From contig JALQWG010000004.1 in NCBI GenBank assembly GCA_023260135.1, forward strand, positions 30,102 to 94,101: a stretch of 64,000 nucleotides of DNA, in the 5' to 3' direction. Shown here in pieces: positions 61,880 through 64,000 of the stretch. The position numbers and the translations under genes were made by a program. A model generated the notes under the pieces. It saw only the letters and a program-made list of their open reading frames with translations. It did not search any database and was not told the origin of the DNA. The stretch's first letter is position 1. Every line of letters begins with the position of its first letter. Source of the DNA: Candidatus Altimarinota bacterium (GTDB lineage Bacteria > Patescibacteriota > Gracilibacteria > BD1-5 > UBA2023).

Positions 61880-64000
61880 TTACTTGTTTTTGCTGACTTG
61901 CGACTTAATGAAGTCGAACATCTTCTTATTCACATAGTCCTTCAAATCGGTGTTTTTATCAATCTTCTCATAGAGATTAAAATGACTGTGGAACATGGAT
62001 ATCAATTCCTTGGTGAATATCTCGTCGAACTTCACACGGATAGCATCCTCACTCGAATTGTTATGGATAGCCCCCACGAGTGCCTCGTTATCCATGAGAC
62101 GCTTGGAGAGATTATTTAGGAGCACTCTATCCTCTTCCGAGAATGTTGTGCCAAACCGGTCATTTACTTCACTGACAATCTTTGAAAGCATCTCTTTATC
62201 GTCTTCCACTTTTCCTCGACCACTTCCAGACATGGCATCCATCTCACCCACTTCATTATCGAGTTTGATAGAGGTTTCTCCTGTTTTTGGTATTTTGAGA
62301 GTTTCCAGATTTACGAGGTCAAGGAGTTCTATTGGGAGTGGGTTTCTCGTCAATGGTAGTCTCTTTTTATAAAATCGGAGGAACACATACATCGCTTCGA
62401 GGCTCGTATCTGTGAAGGTGATAATCTGGGATATAAACGCATATTTTTTGATATAGTCAGTGATTTTATCTCGAAAATCTATCTGCTCATCACTTTCATT
62501 ATTATCATCTCCGATATCGTGCCATCTATCGAGCATCGCATCGAGAAAACTATTGAGTTCTGCTGGACTGACATTGCGATGCCACATCTCCACGAACTCA
62601 TGTATCTCACGCTCATCGAATAACTTGAATGATAATATATCTCTTTGGAGATTATAGAGGATATTTGGCTCTGTTCATTCTGATAAAATAGTTGTGGTAT
62701 AGTATGGCTGGAATGATGCTTTGATATCTTCTGTCTCATTCACAAAATCAAGTACAAACACCTCATTCTTATCTGGGTGAGTTCTATTGAGCCGTGAAAG
62801 TGTCTGAACCGCATTCACGCCACCGAGTTTTTTGTCTACGTACATCGCGGCAAGGAGTGGTTGGTCGAAACCCGTCTGATACTTCTCGGCAACGATGAGG
62901 AACTTATAATCATCCTTTTTGAACTGTTCTTTTGTCTGTGCCTCTGGTATGCCATTCATATTCGCCTCTGTGTATTCCATGCCACCATCTTCCACCGAGC
63001 CAGAAAATGCCACCAGTGCCTTAAATGGATATCCATTCTCCGCAAAGAACTTATCTATCGCGAGTTTGTATCGGACGGCGTGGAGACGTGATTTGGACAC
63101 TATCATCGCCTTTGCCTTGCCATCTACTTCATGGCGGATATGTTCGGCAAAATGCTTCACAATAATATCAATCTTTTTTGATATTGCGTGCTCACTTTTA
63201 TCGACCGCATTCACGAGAACTCTCACTGCTTGTTTCTTCGAGTATTCTGGATCATTTTCTACGGACTTATGGAGAGCGAAGTACATCTTATAGGTCGTGT
63301 AGTTTTTGAGTACATCTTCGATAAATCCTTCCTCGATTGCCTGCTTCATAGAATAGACCGAGAATGGATGATATTTTCCATCAAACCCCTTTTCTCCGAA
63401 TATCTCAATAGTCTTTTGTTTTGGAGTTGCTGTAAAAGCAAAATAACTCACATTCGTATTTTTTCGGCTTCTGCTTGCCATCTGTTTTGCGAGCCAGTCT
63501 TCACCATCTTCCACTGGAATGTGGCTCTCGACTTGGAATGCTTTTTCGAGTGCTGTCTCTTCATCTTGCTCATCTACTGTCAGGACATCATTGATAGCAC
63601 GAGCGCCCTCACCAGATTGTGAAGAGTGAGCCTCATCGATAATCACCGCAAATCTCCTTCATGGGATTTCACCCATTTCTTCCACGATAAATGGAAACTT
63701 TTGGAGTGTCGTGATGATAATCTTTTCTCCGTTTTCGAGAGCGGTTTTGAGTTCCGCTGAACCCTCGGTGATAGGCTTCACTACACCTCGCACTTGCTCG
63801 AACTGTGCGACTGTCTCACGCAGTTGCTTATCGAGAACTCGACGGTCAGTGATGATGATGACACTATCGAATATCTTTTCATTTTTCGTATCATGGAGGT
63901 CAGCGAGCCTGTGTGCCGTCCATGCGATAGTGTTTGATTTTCCACTTCCAGCGCTGTGTTGGATGAGATAATTCTTACCTGCTCAATTATCGCGAACATT
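61880..64000 (-). CDS. hsdR: Type I restriction enzyme HsdR, C-terminal part (5' end outside window)
   Basis: About 706 codons visible, open at the window edge. Walker A QHSAGSGKSNTIAW, VIIITDRRVLDKQL, VIIDEAHSSQSGEGA (DEAH box), FAFTATPKQKTI, VAEKYQTGFDQPLL and TLSRLNRTHPDK are the SF2 translocase motifs of HsdR. The N-terminal nuclease domain is not in the window. The C-terminal helical domain ends KSQVSKNK. UGA-Gly at the NVRDNGAGKN and IPGRRF glycines. hsdM/hsdS are expected beyond the window. Confidence 0.93.

Noticed and set aside
1..64000. CRISPR arrays, rRNA and tRNA genes
   Set aside because: No regularly spaced direct repeats of 24-40 nt, no cas genes, no rRNA segments. No tRNA T-arm/acceptor pattern was seen in the intergenic gaps, although a tRNAscan run would be decisive.

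Overview
The window reads as chromosomal DNA from a Patescibacteria/CPR bacterium that uses translation table 25 (UGA = glycine), i.e. the Gracilibacteria (BD1-5) / Absconditabacteria (SR1) lineage. This is seen directly. RecA, RecG, MurC, RsmA, RuvB, DnaJ, Tex, LexA, GlyS and most other genes carry in-frame TGA exactly where the family has a conserved Gly, and genes end only in TAA or TAG. With the standard code most genes look broken; all coordinates below were obtained by reading through TGA.

Layout. 1-7.2 kb: tail of an AI-2E-type permease, miaA, two small hypotheticals, then a leftward block with a Sua5/YrdC enzyme, a GIY-YIG protein, a 2-oxoacid:ferredoxin oxidoreductase operon and an MFS permease. 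7.3-10.1 kb: murC flanked by two small ORFs with foreign-looking codon use and a candidate structured RNA. 10.1-14.4 kb: membrane protein, a large MBL-fold protein and a lipoprotein. 14.6-24.4 kb: ppa, RNA methyltransferases, tig, an HD hydrolase, ruvB and rsmA. 24.4-31.7 kb: secreted and small proteins, a His-rich Hsp20, tex, a chorismate mutase domain, DedA, and glyS behind a T-box-like leader. 32-41.5 kb: recG, an O-methyltransferase, trxA, dnaJ, lexA and recA. 41.5-43.6 kb: an HNH nuclease and C5-cytosine methyltransferase pair. 43.9-49.2 kb: DedA, a WecA/TagO-type transferase, and a metal-homeostasis set (two Fur-family regulators, a COG0523 GTPase, a ZIP transporter). 49.3-60.3 kb: large secreted or surface proteins, a glycosyltransferase, FNR-type reductase, CDF exporter, and a Kazal/SLH/META surface protein. 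The window 3' end holds part of a type I restriction HsdR.

The most striking signal is a set of dispersed palindromic elements. Several sit between genes, but at least four lie in frame inside conserved genes: miaA, the Sua5/YrdC gene, the MBL-fold gene and the O-methyltransferase gene. Two of these copies encode the same 13-residue peptide, with one of its glycines written as UGA. This resembles the Rickettsia palindromic elements (RPE), here in a recoded genome.

Expression signals are also unusual. Many genes have a TATAAT-like hexamer 5-10 nt before the ATG and no Shine-Dalgarno sequence, which fits leaderless mRNAs. Others have short AT-rich tandem repeats just before the start codon.
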